Of a stretch of DNA of 14,373 bases, positions 1 through 8,177 are shown piece after piece. Each line of letters opens with the position of its first letter. The stretch's first letter is position 1. Origin of the DNA: Alphaproteobacteria bacterium (GTDB lineage Bacteria > Pseudomonadota > Alphaproteobacteria > JAEULC01); NCBI GenBank assembly GCA_020851015.1, contig JADZDN010000121.1, positions 1-14,373 of the forward strand. The letters run 5' to 3'. Made by a program: the position numbers and the translations under genes. The notes under the pieces are model-generated. The model saw only the letters and a program-made list of their open reading frames with translations. It searched no databases and was not told the DNA's origin.

Positions 1-1
1 C

Positions 2-925
2 GAGCCGCTGCTGCACAAGGAGATCGGCGAGATCGTCGCCGCCATCGTCGCGCGCAAGAAGTTCGTCAGCCTGTGCACCAACGCGCTCTTGCTCGAGAAG
101 AAGCTGCACCTTTTCAAGCCGAGCCCCTACTTGACCTTCTCCGTCCATCTCGACGGCGACAAGGGCCAGCACGACAAGTCGGTCTGCCAGGAAGGCGTCT
201 ACGAGAAGGCGGTCAGCGCGATCAAGCTGGCCAAGTCGAAGGGGTTCCAGGTCGGCATCAACTCGACGCTGTTCGACGGCACCGACGCCAAGCGCATCGC
301 CGACTTCTTCACCTACGTGACCGAAGAGCTGCAGATCGACGGCATCACCGTCTCGCCGGGCTATGCCTACGAGCGCGCGCCGGATCAGCAGCATTTCCTC
401 AACCGGCAGAAAACCAACAACCTGTTCCGCGATATTTTCCGGCGCAACACCGGCAAGAAATGGGTGTTCAGCAACTCGCCGCTGTTCCTCGACTTCCTGG
501 CCGGCAACCAGCAGTACCAGTGCGCGCCCTGGGGCATGCCGGCGCGCAACGTGTTCGGCTGGCAGCGTCCGTGCTACCTGCTCGGCGAAGGCTATGCCTC
601 CAGCTTCAAGGAGCTGATGGAGACGACCGACTGGGACAGCTACGGGACGGGCAAATACCAGAAGTGCTCGGACTGCATGGTCCATTGCGGCTACGAGGCG
701 ACGGCGGCCATGGACGCGGTCAGGAACCCGTTCAAGATCATGGCGCTGGCCATGCGCGGCATCAAGACCGAGGGCGACATGGTCCCGGGCGTCGATCTTT
801 CCAAGGCGCGGCCTGCCGAGTATGTCTTCGACAAGAACGTGCAGCAGTTCATCGCCGAGACCAAGCACGCGCCGAAAGCGTCAGCCGGCAAGGACCCGCG
901 CGAGCGGAGCAGCCACGCGGCCTAG
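2..925 (+). CDS. hpnH: HpnH, adenosylhopane synthase (radical SAM), 5' truncated by window edge
   Basis: HpnH adds a 5'-deoxyadenosyl group to hopene (diploptene) to make adenosylhopane, the first step of side-chain extension. The gene enters from the left edge. The frame from base 2 is open and begins EPLLHKEIGEIV, which fits the end of the radical-SAM GGEP motif, so the CxxxCxxC cluster loop lies outside the window. The visible 307 residues cover the rest of the barrel (LTFSVHLDG near residues 44-52) and the C-terminal extension known as DUF3463. That extension carries several cysteines, including CSDCMVHC at about residues 222-229. About 70 N-terminal residues are probably missing compared with the family. 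The TAG stop is at 923-925. The last 45 bases overlap the 3' end of the convergent hpnG. Identity is by recognition of the family and its hopanoid neighbours. Confidence 0.93.
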   Translation, partial: EPLLHKEIGEIVAAIVARKKFVSLCTNALLLEKKLHLFKPSPYLTFSVHLDGDKGQHDKSVCQEGVYEKAVSAIKLAKSKGFQVGINSTLFDGTDAKRIADFFTYVTEELQIDGITVSPGYAYERAPDQQHFLNRQKTNNLFRDIFRRNTGKKWVFSNSPLFLDFLAGNQQYQCAPWGMPARNVFGWQRPCYLLGEGYASSFKELMETTDWDSYGTGKYQKCSDCMVHCGYEATAAMDAVRNPFKIMALAMRGIKTEGDMVPGVDLSKARPAEYVFDKNVQQFIAETKHAPKASAGKDPRERSSHAA

Positions 926-1567
926 CGCCGCGTGCGCGTGCCGGCTGTCCCGCGCCAGGCGCACGAGCGCGGGCGCTTCCCAGGGCCTTAGCAGCAAGCG
1001 GCCGAGAACCGCAGCCGGGCGGACTGATCCGTCCGGCGCCATGCCCGCCATCGCCGACCAGGGAATGGCGCGATCGGCGGGGTCGGCGATCACCCGCAGC
1101 ACCAGGAAGGGCAGGCCCGTATCGGCCGCGGCGCGCGCCACGCCGTGGCTTTCCATGTCGACCGCGACGGCGCTGGTCTCCGCGAAGAGGCTGGCCTTGG
1201 CCGCGGCGGTGGTCACCGGCGCGTCGAGCCCGACAATCGGCGCCACCACGCAACGCACAACACCGCGCGCCGCATCCGCCAGCTTTTCGCGCCAGGCCGT
1301 TTCCGTGTTCGAGCTGACGGCAATCTCGGCCGGCACGACGACCCTGGAGGCGATCACCAGGTCCCCGCGGCGAAGGGCGGGGTCGAGCCCGCCGGCGAGC
1401 CCCAGGCTGATCAGCAGCTCCGCGCCGTCGCGCGCCATGCCGCGCGCCGCTTCCGCCGCCCGATCGGCGCTGCCGCCGGCGGCGAACAGCCGCGTGCCCC
1501 GGGGCCAAGCGCCGGCGGTGGCGGCAAGTTCGCTCTTCAGGCCGGCAATGATGCCGAGTCTAGGCAT
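881..1567 (-). CDS. hpnG: HpnG, adenosylhopane nucleoside phosphorylase
   Basis: HpnG is a purine nucleoside phosphorylase-like enzyme that removes adenine from adenosylhopane, giving a ribosylhopane intermediate of bacteriohopanetetrol synthesis. The 228-aa product starts MPRLGIIAGLKSE. It shows the family's glycine-rich strand SLGLAGGLDP (54-63), VDMES (136-140, the Met-Glu pair that contacts ribose in this family) and LRVIAD (157-162). The start is the ATG at 1567. A GTG at 1576 in frame would add three residues, and neither start has a strong Shine-Dalgarno sequence. It is the last gene of the leftward hopanoid run, 55 bases after shc. Its final 45 bases overlap the hpnH 3' end tail to tail, so transcripts of the two genes would be complementary there. 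The length is normal for the family. Confidence 0.9.
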   Translation of the reverse strand: MPRLGIIAGLKSELAATAGAWPRGTRLFAAGGSADRAAEAARGMARDGAELLISLGLAGGLDPALRRGDLVIASRVVVPAEIAVSSNTETAWREKLADAARGVVRCVVAPIVGLDAPVTTAAAKASLFAETSAVAVDMESHGVARAAADTGLPFLVLRVIADPADRAIPWSAMAGMAPDGSVRPAAVLGRLLLRPWEAPALVRLARDSRHAHAALGRVAAPLARVLAG

Positions 1568-1622
1568 GGGCAACACCCGGTCGGGGGCGTCGGCGCCCCG
1601 GCATGCGGGCGTCTACGCTGGA

Positions 1623-3650
1623 CTAGATGCCGAAGGGCGTGGTGAGCGCGTTGCCGCTGGTCAGGTTGCGGTAGCGCGCCAGCGCCCAGAGCGGGAAGTA
1701 GTGGCTGTAGCCGTGATACTTGAGGAAGAAGATCCGCGGGAAGCCCACGGCCGTGTACCACTTTTCGTCCCAATGACCGCCCTGGCGCGGCGCGTCGAGC
1801 AGGAACTTGACCCCGCGCGCGACCGCCTCGGACTGCACCTCGCCCGCGGCCAGCAAGCCGAGCACGGCCCAGGCGGTCTGCGAGGCGGTCGAGGCCCGGG
1901 CCAGGCCGCCATGTTCCTTCCGCCAGTACGTGCCGCAATCCTCGCCCCAGCCGCCGTCCTCGCGCTGGATCGACTTCAGCCAGGCGACGGATTTCTGGAT
2001 GTAAGCCTGCTTGGGGTCCTCGCCGACCGCGTTCAGCGCGTGCAGGACCGACCAGGTGCCGTAGATGTAGTTCGTGCCCCAGCGGCCGAACCACGATCCG
2101 TCCTTTTCCTGCTCGGACTTGAGATACTCGAGCGCGCGCGACAGGGCGGGGTGGCCGTGGGGATAGCCAAGCTGCGCCAGCATGCCCAGGCAGCGCGCCG
2201 TGACGTCCGCCGTCGGCGGGTCGAGCAGCGCGCCGTGATCGGCGAACGGGATGTGGTTCAGGTAGTAGTAGGTGTTGTCGGCGTCGAACGCGCCCCAGCC
2301 GCCGTTCTTGCTCTGCATGCCGAGCACCCACTCGACCGCGCGCTCGATCGACTGGCGGAAGCGCGGCGCGCCGTTGCGGTCGAGGCCCATCACGACGACG
2401 GCGGTGTCGTCGACGTCGGGATAGTAGTCGTTGTTGTACTGGAAGGCCCAGCCGCCCGGCCTGACCTGCGGCTTCCACGCGGCATAGTCGCCGACGGTCT
2501 TCAGGACCTGCTTGCTGGCGAGCCAGTCGAAGGCCTTGCCCATGACCTCGCCGTCGCGCTCCTCGCCGGCTTCGATCATGGCGTGCGCGATCAGCGCGGT
2601 GTCCCAGATCGGCGAGGCGCAGGGCTGCATGTAGGCCTTGTCGCCCGACAGGTCCATCAGCTTCAGGATCGCCTTCTTGGCGGTGATGACGTCGGGATGG
2701 TCCTTCGGATATCCCAGCATCTTGAAGCACAGCACGGTGAAGACCATCGGCGGGAAAATGGCGCCGACGCCGTCCTCGCCGTTCAACCGCTCGCCGATGA
2801 AGGCCATCGCGGCATCGATCGCCTTCTTGCGCAGGCGCTTGGGGAACAGCGGCTCGACCTTGTGCAGCACGCGGTCGAGGGCGAGGAACACCTCGCCGAG
2901 CGCCTTGCCGCTGGGATTGACCTGGTAGGTCCTCTCCTGGTCCGGCGGCACGGTGAACAGTTCCTGGACGTCGATGCCGCGCGGGTTCTCGCCGCGCGCG
3001 CGCAGCGCCATCAGCACGGTCATCGGCACCAGCGTGGTGCGCGACCAGTACGAGATTTTGCTGATATGGAACGGGAACCACTGCGGCAGCAGCATCAGCT
3101 CGACCGGCATGCACGGCACGGCACGCCAGGGCACCTGGCCGAACAGCGCCAGGTAGAAGCGGGTCAGCACGTTGCAGCGCGCGGCGCCGCCGCGCTTCAA
3201 GATCGCCTCGCGGGCGCGCGCCATGTGCGGCGCGTTGATATCGTCGCCGACGATCTTGAGCGCCCAGTAGGCCTTGACCGTGGCCGAGATGTTGAAGTCG
3301 CCGCCGTAGTAAAGCGGCCAGCCGCCGTGCTCCTCGGCCTGGGTCTGGCGGATGTAGTCCGCCATGCGCGCCTCGAGCGCGTCGTCGATCTCGCCGAGGA
3401 AATGTTCGTAGAGAATGAACTCAGCCGGCATGGTTACGTCAGGCTCCAGGACGTAGACCCAATGGCCGTCGTCCTTCTGCCTACGTTTCAACCATTCGCG
3501 TGCATCGCCGATGACATCGTCCAACAGGCGGCGATCCACCGTGGTGGCATCGGCCGGATGGCGTTGGACCTCTTCCCGCGTCGGCGCGCCGTCGATTATC
3601 TTTTTGACAGGCGACGCTTGCACAGCCTTGCTCCTCTTGCGCCGCAACAT
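1623..3650 (-). CDS. shc: Squalene-hopene cyclase (HpnF)
   Basis: This enzyme cyclises squalene to hopene/hopanol at the membrane face, the committed step of hopanoid synthesis. The 675-aa length is typical. The protonating motif DVDD is at residues 412-415 within YYPDVDDTAVVV. Several QW repeats of the triterpene-cyclase double barrel are visible: RRQKDDGHW (56-64), QSKNGGWGAF (446-455), EQEKDGSWFGRW (513-524), QREDGGWGED (562-571) and a final QGGHWDEKW (623-631). No key residue appears lost. The chosen start is the ATG at 3648-3650. It lacks a clear Shine-Dalgarno sequence, so a slightly different N-terminus is possible. It sits 52 bases downstream of hpnE and 55 bases upstream of hpnG on the same strand, consistent with one operon. 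Confidence 0.97.
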   Translation of the reverse strand: MLRRKRSKAVQASPVKKIIDGAPTREEVQRHPADATTVDRRLLDDVIGDAREWLKRRQKDDGHWVYVLEPDVTMPAEFILYEHFLGEIDDALEARMADYIRQTQAEEHGGWPLYYGGDFNISATVKAYWALKIVGDDINAPHMARAREAILKRGGAARCNVLTRFYLALFGQVPWRAVPCMPVELMLLPQWFPFHISKISYWSRTTLVPMTVLMALRARGENPRGIDVQELFTVPPDQERTYQVNPSGKALGEVFLALDRVLHKVEPLFPKRLRKKAIDAAMAFIGERLNGEDGVGAIFPPMVFTVLCFKMLGYPKDHPDVITAKKAILKLMDLSGDKAYMQPCASPIWDTALIAHAMIEAGEERDGEVMGKAFDWLASKQVLKTVGDYAAWKPQVRPGGWAFQYNNDYYPDVDDTAVVVMGLDRNGAPRFRQSIERAVEWVLGMQSKNGGWGAFDADNTYYYLNHIPFADHGALLDPPTADVTARCLGMLAQLGYPHGHPALSRALEYLKSEQEKDGSWFGRWGTNYIYGTWSVLHALNAVGEDPKQAYIQKSVAWLKSIQREDGGWGEDCGTYWRKEHGGLARASTASQTAWAVLGLLAAGEVQSEAVARGVKFLLDAPRQGGHWDEKWYTAVGFPRIFFLKYHGYSHYFPLWALARYRNLTSGNALTTPFGI

Positions 3651-3702
3651 AGGGGCGCGTCTACGGGTTGTCCATCCGCGGAGTCATCAACCCTTAACCG
3701 AC

Positions 3703-4974
3703 TCAGGCAGGTTGTTGCTGATTTGCCACAGCGGCCGCGGCCGAGAATCCCGAGCGGATGGAGCCCTCGATTGTCGCCGGCAGGCCGGTATCGGTCCAGT
3801 CGCCGGCGAGCATCAAGTTCCGCCATTGAGTACGCGTGGCGGCCCTCCGCCGTTCCTCCCTGGGGGTCTGGGCAAAGGTGGCGCGCTTCTCCTTGACGAT
3901 CCGATAAATCGGCATTGGCGGAAGGGGGGCAAGGCGAAGGGCCTTGCCGATATCGCCCCACATGCGCTGGGCGATGGTCTGCTCGTCCAATTCCGCAAGG
4001 GCGTCGGCGGCGCTGACGGTGACGGAAACCACGTCGCGGCGCAGGAACACCCACTCCGCCGTGCCGCCCAGCACGCCGATCAGCGGGCTGTCGTGCGGCA
4101 GGCGCGGCGGGGCGATGCCGTCCAGCCGGAAATGGCCATTGACGATGGCCCGGCTCTCCTGGGGCGCCTCGATCCCGGGCAGCGCGCGCTGCGTCGAGGC
4201 CGGCGGCAGCGCCAGCACGACGGCGCCCGCCACGGTCGCGCGGCGTTCGCCGGCGAAATCCAGCGCGGTCGCGCGATCGCTGTCGAACGCGATGGCGCGC
4301 AGCCGCCAGCCCAGGTTGACCGCGACGCCATGCGCGGCAAGCCAATGCAAGGCGGGATCGATGAAGCTCTCCGACAGCCCGTCCTTCGCGACCAGCGGGC
4401 GGCAATTGTTCCCGCCGCGCAGGACCGTCTCGGCGACGACCGGCCACAGCAGCCGCGCCGTCGCGGCCCCGCACTCGGTGTTGAGCGCGGCGACCGCGAG
4501 CGGCCGCCAGAAGCGCTTGTAGAGCGGCGTCGTGGTGTCCAGGCACTGCGCGACGGTCTGGTTCGGCCCCGCGCCGCGCAGGCGCAAGGCGCCGAAGAGC
4601 TGGCTTAAGGTCACGCCCGGGATTCCGCGCGGGGGCAGGGGGATGCGGCCGAGCAGCGGACCTTGCGCGAAGGTCACTTCCCAGCGCGCGCCGCTGGCAA
4701 GGTCGACGAACGGGAAGGCGGGCCGCGTCGGCCCGACCAGGCTCCGCGCCGCGCCGACCGTCGCCAGGAAATCGCGTGCCGCCCAATTGGCGCTGAGCAG
4801 CAGGTGGTTGCCGTTGTCGATCCGTCGGTCGAGCACCGCGTCGTGGTACGAGCGGCAGCGGCCGCCGGCATGGTCGGCCTGGTCATACAGCACGACCTTG
4901 TGCCCGGCCTGGGTCAGCCGGATCGCGGCGGCAAGGCCGGACAAGCCGGCGCCGACGATGTGGACCGCTGTCAT
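3703..4974 (-). CDS. hpnE: HpnE, squalene-associated FAD-dependent oxidoreductase
   Basis: HpnE is the flavoenzyme of the HpnCDE squalene route and reduces hydroxysqualene to squalene. The 423-aa product begins MTAVHIVGAGLSGLAAAIRL, a dinucleotide-binding GxGxxG fold (residues 8-13). It is followed by the second-strand acid and a GGRCRS segment (37-42), as in amine oxidase/phytoene desaturase-type enzymes. The C-terminal FAD motif is AGDWTDTGLPATIEGS (390-405). The length fits the family. The start is the ATG at 4972-4974 and the stop is TGA at 3703-3705. It follows hpnD after a 93-base gap that contains a long inverted repeat, which could affect the ratio of upstream to downstream message. 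It precedes shc by 52 bases. Confidence 0.94.
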   Translation of the reverse strand: MTAVHIVGAGLSGLAAAIRLTQAGHKVVLYDQADHAGGRCRSYHDAVLDRRIDNGNHLLLSANWAARDFLATVGAARSLVGPTRPAFPFVDLASGARWEVTFAQGPLLGRIPLPPRGIPGVTLSQLFGALRLRGAGPNQTVAQCLDTTTPLYKRFWRPLAVAALNTECGAATARLLWPVVAETVLRGGNNCRPLVAKDGLSESFIDPALHWLAAHGVAVNLGWRLRAIAFDSDRATALDFAGERRATVAGAVVLALPPASTQRALPGIEAPQESRAIVNGHFRLDGIAPPRLPHDSPLIGVLGGTAEWVFLRRDVVSVTVSAADALAELDEQTIAQRMWGDIGKALRLAPLPPMPIYRIVKEKRATFAQTPREERRRAATRTQWRNLMLAGDWTDTGLPATIEGSIRSGFSAAAAVANQQQPA

Positions 4975-4994
4975 GGGCTAACGCCGAAGGTCGT

Positions 4995-5054
4995 CCTTCG
5001 ACAAGCTCGGGACGAGGAAAATAGCTAGGCTCCTCATCCTGAGCCTGTCGAAGG
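4995..5054. repeat. Imperfect 24-bp inverted repeat (dispersed palindrome, copy 1)
   Basis: Left arm 4995-5018 and right arm 5031-5054 are reverse complements at 21 of 24 positions, separated by 12 bases. The core CTTCGACAAGCTCGG recurs exactly at 7247-7261 in this window, so this is a mobile or dispersed intergenic element rather than a chance hairpin. Similar palindromes are common in alphaproteobacterial genomes (recalled, not searched). It lies between hpnD and hpnE in their shared transcript, where the RNA could form a strong stem-loop. No T-run follows, so it is not an obvious terminator. Confidence 0.8.
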
Positions 5055-5067
5055 CTGAGCGCATCGC

Positions 5068-5967
5068 CTACAGCACGCCGTAGCGGAATGCGTACCAGAG
5101 CTTCAGCCATTTCGGCACGCGCACCGGCGTGTCGAGGTCACGCCAGCCGCGCCGGATCAGGCCGTTGAGGATGGCGCGATAGACGAACATCATCACGACG
5201 GCCGGCCGCATCTGCCGGCGCGGACATTCCTGCAGCTTGCGCACGGCCTGGCCGAAGCGCCGGCGCGCCAGCAGCGCCAGTTCCTCGCACACTGCCGGCA
5301 GGTTGGGATGCTTCAGCACGACGCGCGGGTCGCGTTCCTTGACGCCGAAGCGGTCGAGATACTCGGCCGGCAGGTAGAGACGGCCACGCTCGGCATCCTC
5401 CTTCAGATCGCGCAGGATATTGGTGAGCTGCAACGCCTGGCCAAGGGCCCAGGCAAGCTCCTGCGCGCGCTGGTCGGTGGCGCCAAACACGCGGATCGAC
5501 AGCAGCCCGACCGCGCCGGCGACACAGGCGCAGTAGTGCTCCAGCCGCTCCAGCGACGGACCGTTGAGGGTTTCCGAGGCGTCGATCTCCATGCCCTCGA
5601 TCAGCGCCAGGAAATCCTTCTTCGCCAGCCCGTAGCGCCGGACCGGCCCCAGCAGCGCGCGCGTGGTCGTATAGGTCGGGCGGCCGGCATACAGGCGGTC
5701 GACCTCCTCGCGCCATTCCTGCAGCCGGCGGATCTTGTCGGCCGGTGGCGCGGGATCGTCGGCCACGTCGTCGACCTCGCGGCAATAGGCGTAGATCGCG
5801 TACATCGCCTCGCGCTTTTCCTGCGGCAGGACCCGCATCGCGCCGTAGAACGACGTACCCGAACGCTCGGTGACCGACCGCGCGTGCTCGCGCGCTGCGG
5901 CATCGTCGTCGAGGGCCTGGCCGGTAAGGTGCGCGGCGGCCGAGGCGGCGGTATCGGGGGCGGTCAT
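5068..5967 (-). CDS. hpnD: HpnD, presqualene diphosphate synthase
   Basis: HpnD condenses two farnesyl diphosphates to presqualene diphosphate, the first step of the HpnCDE squalene pathway. The 299-aa all-alpha prenyl synthase shows the first aspartate-rich motif REVDDVADD (63-71) and the second region QLTNILRDLKEDAERGRLYL (180-199). Both belong to the squalene/phytoene synthase family. ERSGTSFYGAMRVLP (34-48) is the usual N-terminal substrate-binding segment, preceded by about 30 Ala-rich residues that may be a loose N-terminal extension. The start is the ATG at 5965-5967. It is 53 bases after hpnB and upstream of hpnE on the same strand. HpnC, its usual partner paralogue, is not encoded in the window. 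The choice of HpnD over HpnC rests on sequence feel and on the adjacent HpnE. Confidence 0.9.
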   Translation of the reverse strand: MTAPDTAASAAAHLTGQALDDDAAAREHARSVTERSGTSFYGAMRVLPQEKREAMYAIYAYCREVDDVADDPAPPADKIRRLQEWREEVDRLYAGRPTYTTTRALLGPVRRYGLAKKDFLALIEGMEIDASETLNGPSLERLEHYCACVAGAVGLLSIRVFGATDQRAQELAWALGQALQLTNILRDLKEDAERGRLYLPAEYLDRFGVKERDPRVVLKHPNLPAVCEELALLARRRFGQAVRKLQECPRRQMRPAVVMMFVYRAILNGLIRRGWRDLDTPVRVPKWLKLWYAFRYGVL

Positions 5968-6020
5968 GGATCGGTCTTATAGCCTTGCCGCGCGGCCAGG
6001 ACGAGTCCGGCGCTCCGGCG

Positions 6021-7187
6021 TCAGGCGCGGCGGGCCGGCGCCTGGGCGCGGCCTTTCCAGAACGCGCCCCGGCCGCGGTAGTAGGCCAGGGCGGAGTCGA
6101 GGGTCATCAGGTTGTAGAGCAGCCCGGCAATGGGCAGCAACGCGGCGGGGGACGGTTTTCCATAGAGCGCGAGGGTCGGCCGGCAGCTCCACCCCATCAG
6201 CAGCCACGCAAGCCCGGCCATCGCGCCCGCCGCGACATTGCCGTGCCAGGGCGTGGCGAGCGCCACCAATGGCGGCACCAGGTAGATCAGCGCCATGCCG
6301 ATCACCGTCCCCGCCAGCGCCAGCGGCGAATAGCCGAGCTGGTCGTAGGCCGAGCGCGCAACCATCCGCCAGATGTCCTTCAGCCCCTCGTAGGGACGGA
6401 TCGAGTGGGTTTCCTCGGCCAGGCCGAGCCAGATCGGGCCGTTCCTCTTGAGGGCGCGGCCCAGCGCGCAGTCGTCGATCACCTCGGCGCGGATCGCGGC
6501 GATGTCGCCGATCGCGCGCAGCGCGTCGCGCCGGACCAGCATGCAGCCGCCCGCCGCGCCGGCCATGCGGTCGGCCGGGTCGTTGACGCGCGGGAACGGG
6601 TAGAGCTTCTGGAAGAAATAGACGAAGGCGGGGATCAGCAGCCGCTCCCAGGGCCGCCGGCAATGCAGCAGCGCCATCAGCGACACCAGGTCCAGTCGGT
6701 CGCACTCGGCCTTCGCCACCAGGGACCGCAATACGTTCGGCCCATGGGCGATATCGGCATCGGTCAGCCACAGATAGGGCGCGGCGGGATCCGCCTGGTC
6801 GGCGCGGCCGATGCCGCTATGGACCGCCCACATCTTGCCGACCCAGCCCTCTGGCAGGGGCGCGCCGGCGACCACGGACAGGCGCTGCCCGCGCGGATGC
6901 GTGCGCGCCAAGGCGCGGGCGACGTCGCCCGTGCCGTCCTCGCTGCTGTCGTCCACCAGCACGACCTGGAACGCCCCGGGATAGTCCTGGTCGAGCAGCG
7001 CGGCCATGCTGCGCTCGATCACATCGGCCTCGTTGCGCGCCGGCACGACCGCGATGACCGCCGGCCCGGCCGCAGGAGGCGGTGCATCGCGCTCCAAGCG
7101 CTGGTCGGCGCGCCAGAACCGCCCGTGCATCGTCACCAGGTAGAGCCAGATGGTCAGGGACAGGGCAGACAGGATGGTCAACAGCAT
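6021..7187 (-). CDS. hpnB: HpnB, hopene-associated membrane glycosyltransferase (GT2)
   Basis: HpnB is a hopanoid-cluster family-2 glycosyltransferase whose exact acceptor is not firmly established. The 388-aa product has an N-terminal membrane segment (about residues 2-19). A GT-A domain follows, starting IAVVPARNEADVIERSM (45-61), with the nucleotide-sugar aspartates VDDSSEDGT (78-86) and TDAD (142-145). It also has the GWVGKMWA segment (114-121) and an EVIDDCALG motif (235-243) that matches the acid/ED region of GT2 enzymes. Two or three hydrophobic stretches follow near 287-310, 318-333 and 347-361, as expected for an inner-membrane enzyme. The start is the ATG at 7185-7187. Neighbours are the dioxygenase gene 100 bases upstream and hpnD 53 bases downstream. 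Confidence 0.92.
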   Translation of the reverse strand: MLLTILSALSLTIWLYLVTMHGRFWRADQRLERDAPPPAAGPAVIAVVPARNEADVIERSMAALLDQDYPGAFQVVLVDDSSEDGTGDVARALARTHPRGQRLSVVAGAPLPEGWVGKMWAVHSGIGRADQADPAAPYLWLTDADIAHGPNVLRSLVAKAECDRLDLVSLMALLHCRRPWERLLIPAFVYFFQKLYPFPRVNDPADRMAGAAGGCMLVRRDALRAIGDIAAIRAEVIDDCALGRALKRNGPIWLGLAEETHSIRPYEGLKDIWRMVARSAYDQLGYSPLALAGTVIGMALIYLVPPLVALATPWHGNVAAGAMAGLAWLLMGWSCRPTLALYGKPSPAALLPIAGLLYNLMTLDSALAYYRGRGAFWKGRAQAPARRA

Positions 7188-7217
7188 GCCGTCGGGCCCT
7201 ACCGTCAGTCCACGTCT

Positions 7218-7268
7218 CGAGCTTGTCGAAGGACGTCGACCTCATGCTTCGACAAGCTCGGCATGAGG
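7218..7268. repeat. Dispersed palindrome, copy 2, with two competing hairpins
   Basis: Positions 7218-7231 and 7247-7260 form a perfect 14-bp inverted repeat around a 15-base spacer. A second perfect 8-bp pair, CCTCATGC (7240-7247) with GCATGAGG (7261-7268), overlaps it, so the RNA could form one hairpin or the other. The CTTCGACAAGCTCGG core is the same as in the copy between hpnE and hpnD. It occupies the gap between the dioxygenase gene and hpnB, within the presumed leftward transcript. Confidence 0.78.
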
Positions 7269-7287
7269 GCAGCTCGGTCTCGCCGCG

Positions 7288-8085
7288 TCAGACCCGGAAC
7301 TTGAACGTCTGGCCGGGTTTGCGCTCGACGTCCGGCGGGAAGCTCTTGCGCTTGTCCGCATAGTACCGCACGCGGTGGTCGCCGTCGCCGAGCCGGTTGT
7401 AGGTGATGTAGAGCACGCGGCGCGGCTTGTCGGTTCGGTTCAGCGCCGAGGCGTGCGGCGCGAAGGAATCGAAGTACATCACGTCGCCCGGCTTGGTCGG
7501 ATAGGACACGAACTTCATGTCCGCCATGTCCTTTTCCGTCAGGGGCGTCCATTCGCCGCCGACCAGCCCCTTCTTGTGATGACCGGCCGCCATCTCGAGG
7601 CAGCCGTTCTCGGCCGTCGTCTCGTCGATCGTCAGCAGCGCGGTGATGAAGATCGGGGCATAGTTCCACCATCCCGCCTGCTGGTCCTGGTGGGGCTTGA
7701 ACCCGTCGCCGCCAGGCAGCTTGAAGTTGATCTTTTCCTTGAACAGCACGGCGCGCTGGGCAAACAGCTGCTCGACGGCACCCAGCATCCGTTTGTCGGC
7801 CAAAAGCTTTTTAAAACCATCGTGATACGGGACGAAGTTCTCGATCCGCTGGAGAACGCGTGTCCCCGGGACGGCCAAGCTGTCCTCGTAATAGGCCATG
7901 TGGCGGCCCGGCACCTCCTGCCATCCCTGCACCTCGGCCGTCCAGGTCGTGATTTCGCGCATTTCCGCGTCGCTGAAGGCGCGCGGCACATAGAGAAATC
8001 CGTCGCGCTCGAAATCGGCCACCTGGCGGTCAGAGAGGTAGCGCGGGCTGTCCGCGGCGGTCCGGGCGGTCTGGCGTTGCATCAT
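7288..8085 (-). CDS. PhyH-family Fe(II)/2-oxoglutarate-dependent dioxygenase
   Basis: This is probably a cytoplasmic hydroxylase of the phytanoyl-CoA dioxygenase family; its substrate is unknown. The 265-aa product carries the iron-binding facial triad H132-x-D134 (in FKPHQDQQAGWW) and H211 (SFAPHASALN), and an arginine at 222-223 in KPRRVLYITYN that would bind 2-oxoglutarate. DGFLYVPRAFS (28-38) is the usual N-terminal start of the fold. The start is the ATG at 8083-8085, immediately followed by a second ATG and preceded by AAGGGG at good spacing. An upstream in-frame start at 8430 would run into the preceding gene and was not used. It lies between the DUF6134-like gene and hpnB on the hopanoid strand, so a role in hopanoid or membrane-lipid modification is possible but inferred only from position. 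Members of this family also act on small polar molecules. Confidence 0.88.
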   Translation of the reverse strand: MMQRQTARTAADSPRYLSDRQVADFERDGFLYVPRAFSDAEMREITTWTAEVQGWQEVPGRHMAYYEDSLAVPGTRVLQRIENFVPYHDGFKKLLADKRMLGAVEQLFAQRAVLFKEKINFKLPGGDGFKPHQDQQAGWWNYAPIFITALLTIDETTAENGCLEMAAGHHKKGLVGGEWTPLTEKDMADMKFVSYPTKPGDVMYFDSFAPHASALNRTDKPRRVLYITYNRLGDGDHRVRYYADKRKSFPPDVERKPGQTFKFRV

Positions 8086-8177
8086 GGCAGGCCCCTTGAC
8101 GGCAGGCTGGTCGGAATTGGGGGCCGACCATGCCCATCCCGCCCCGACTTGGCAAGTTTCGGTTGGTCGCAGACCGT

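Noticed and set aside
822..3896. Rightward open frame of 1024 codons opposite hpnG and shc
   Set aside because: It is antisense to two clearly recognisable genes, its translation is repetitive Arg/Ala/Val-rich text typical of GC-rich shadows, and no domain is visible.
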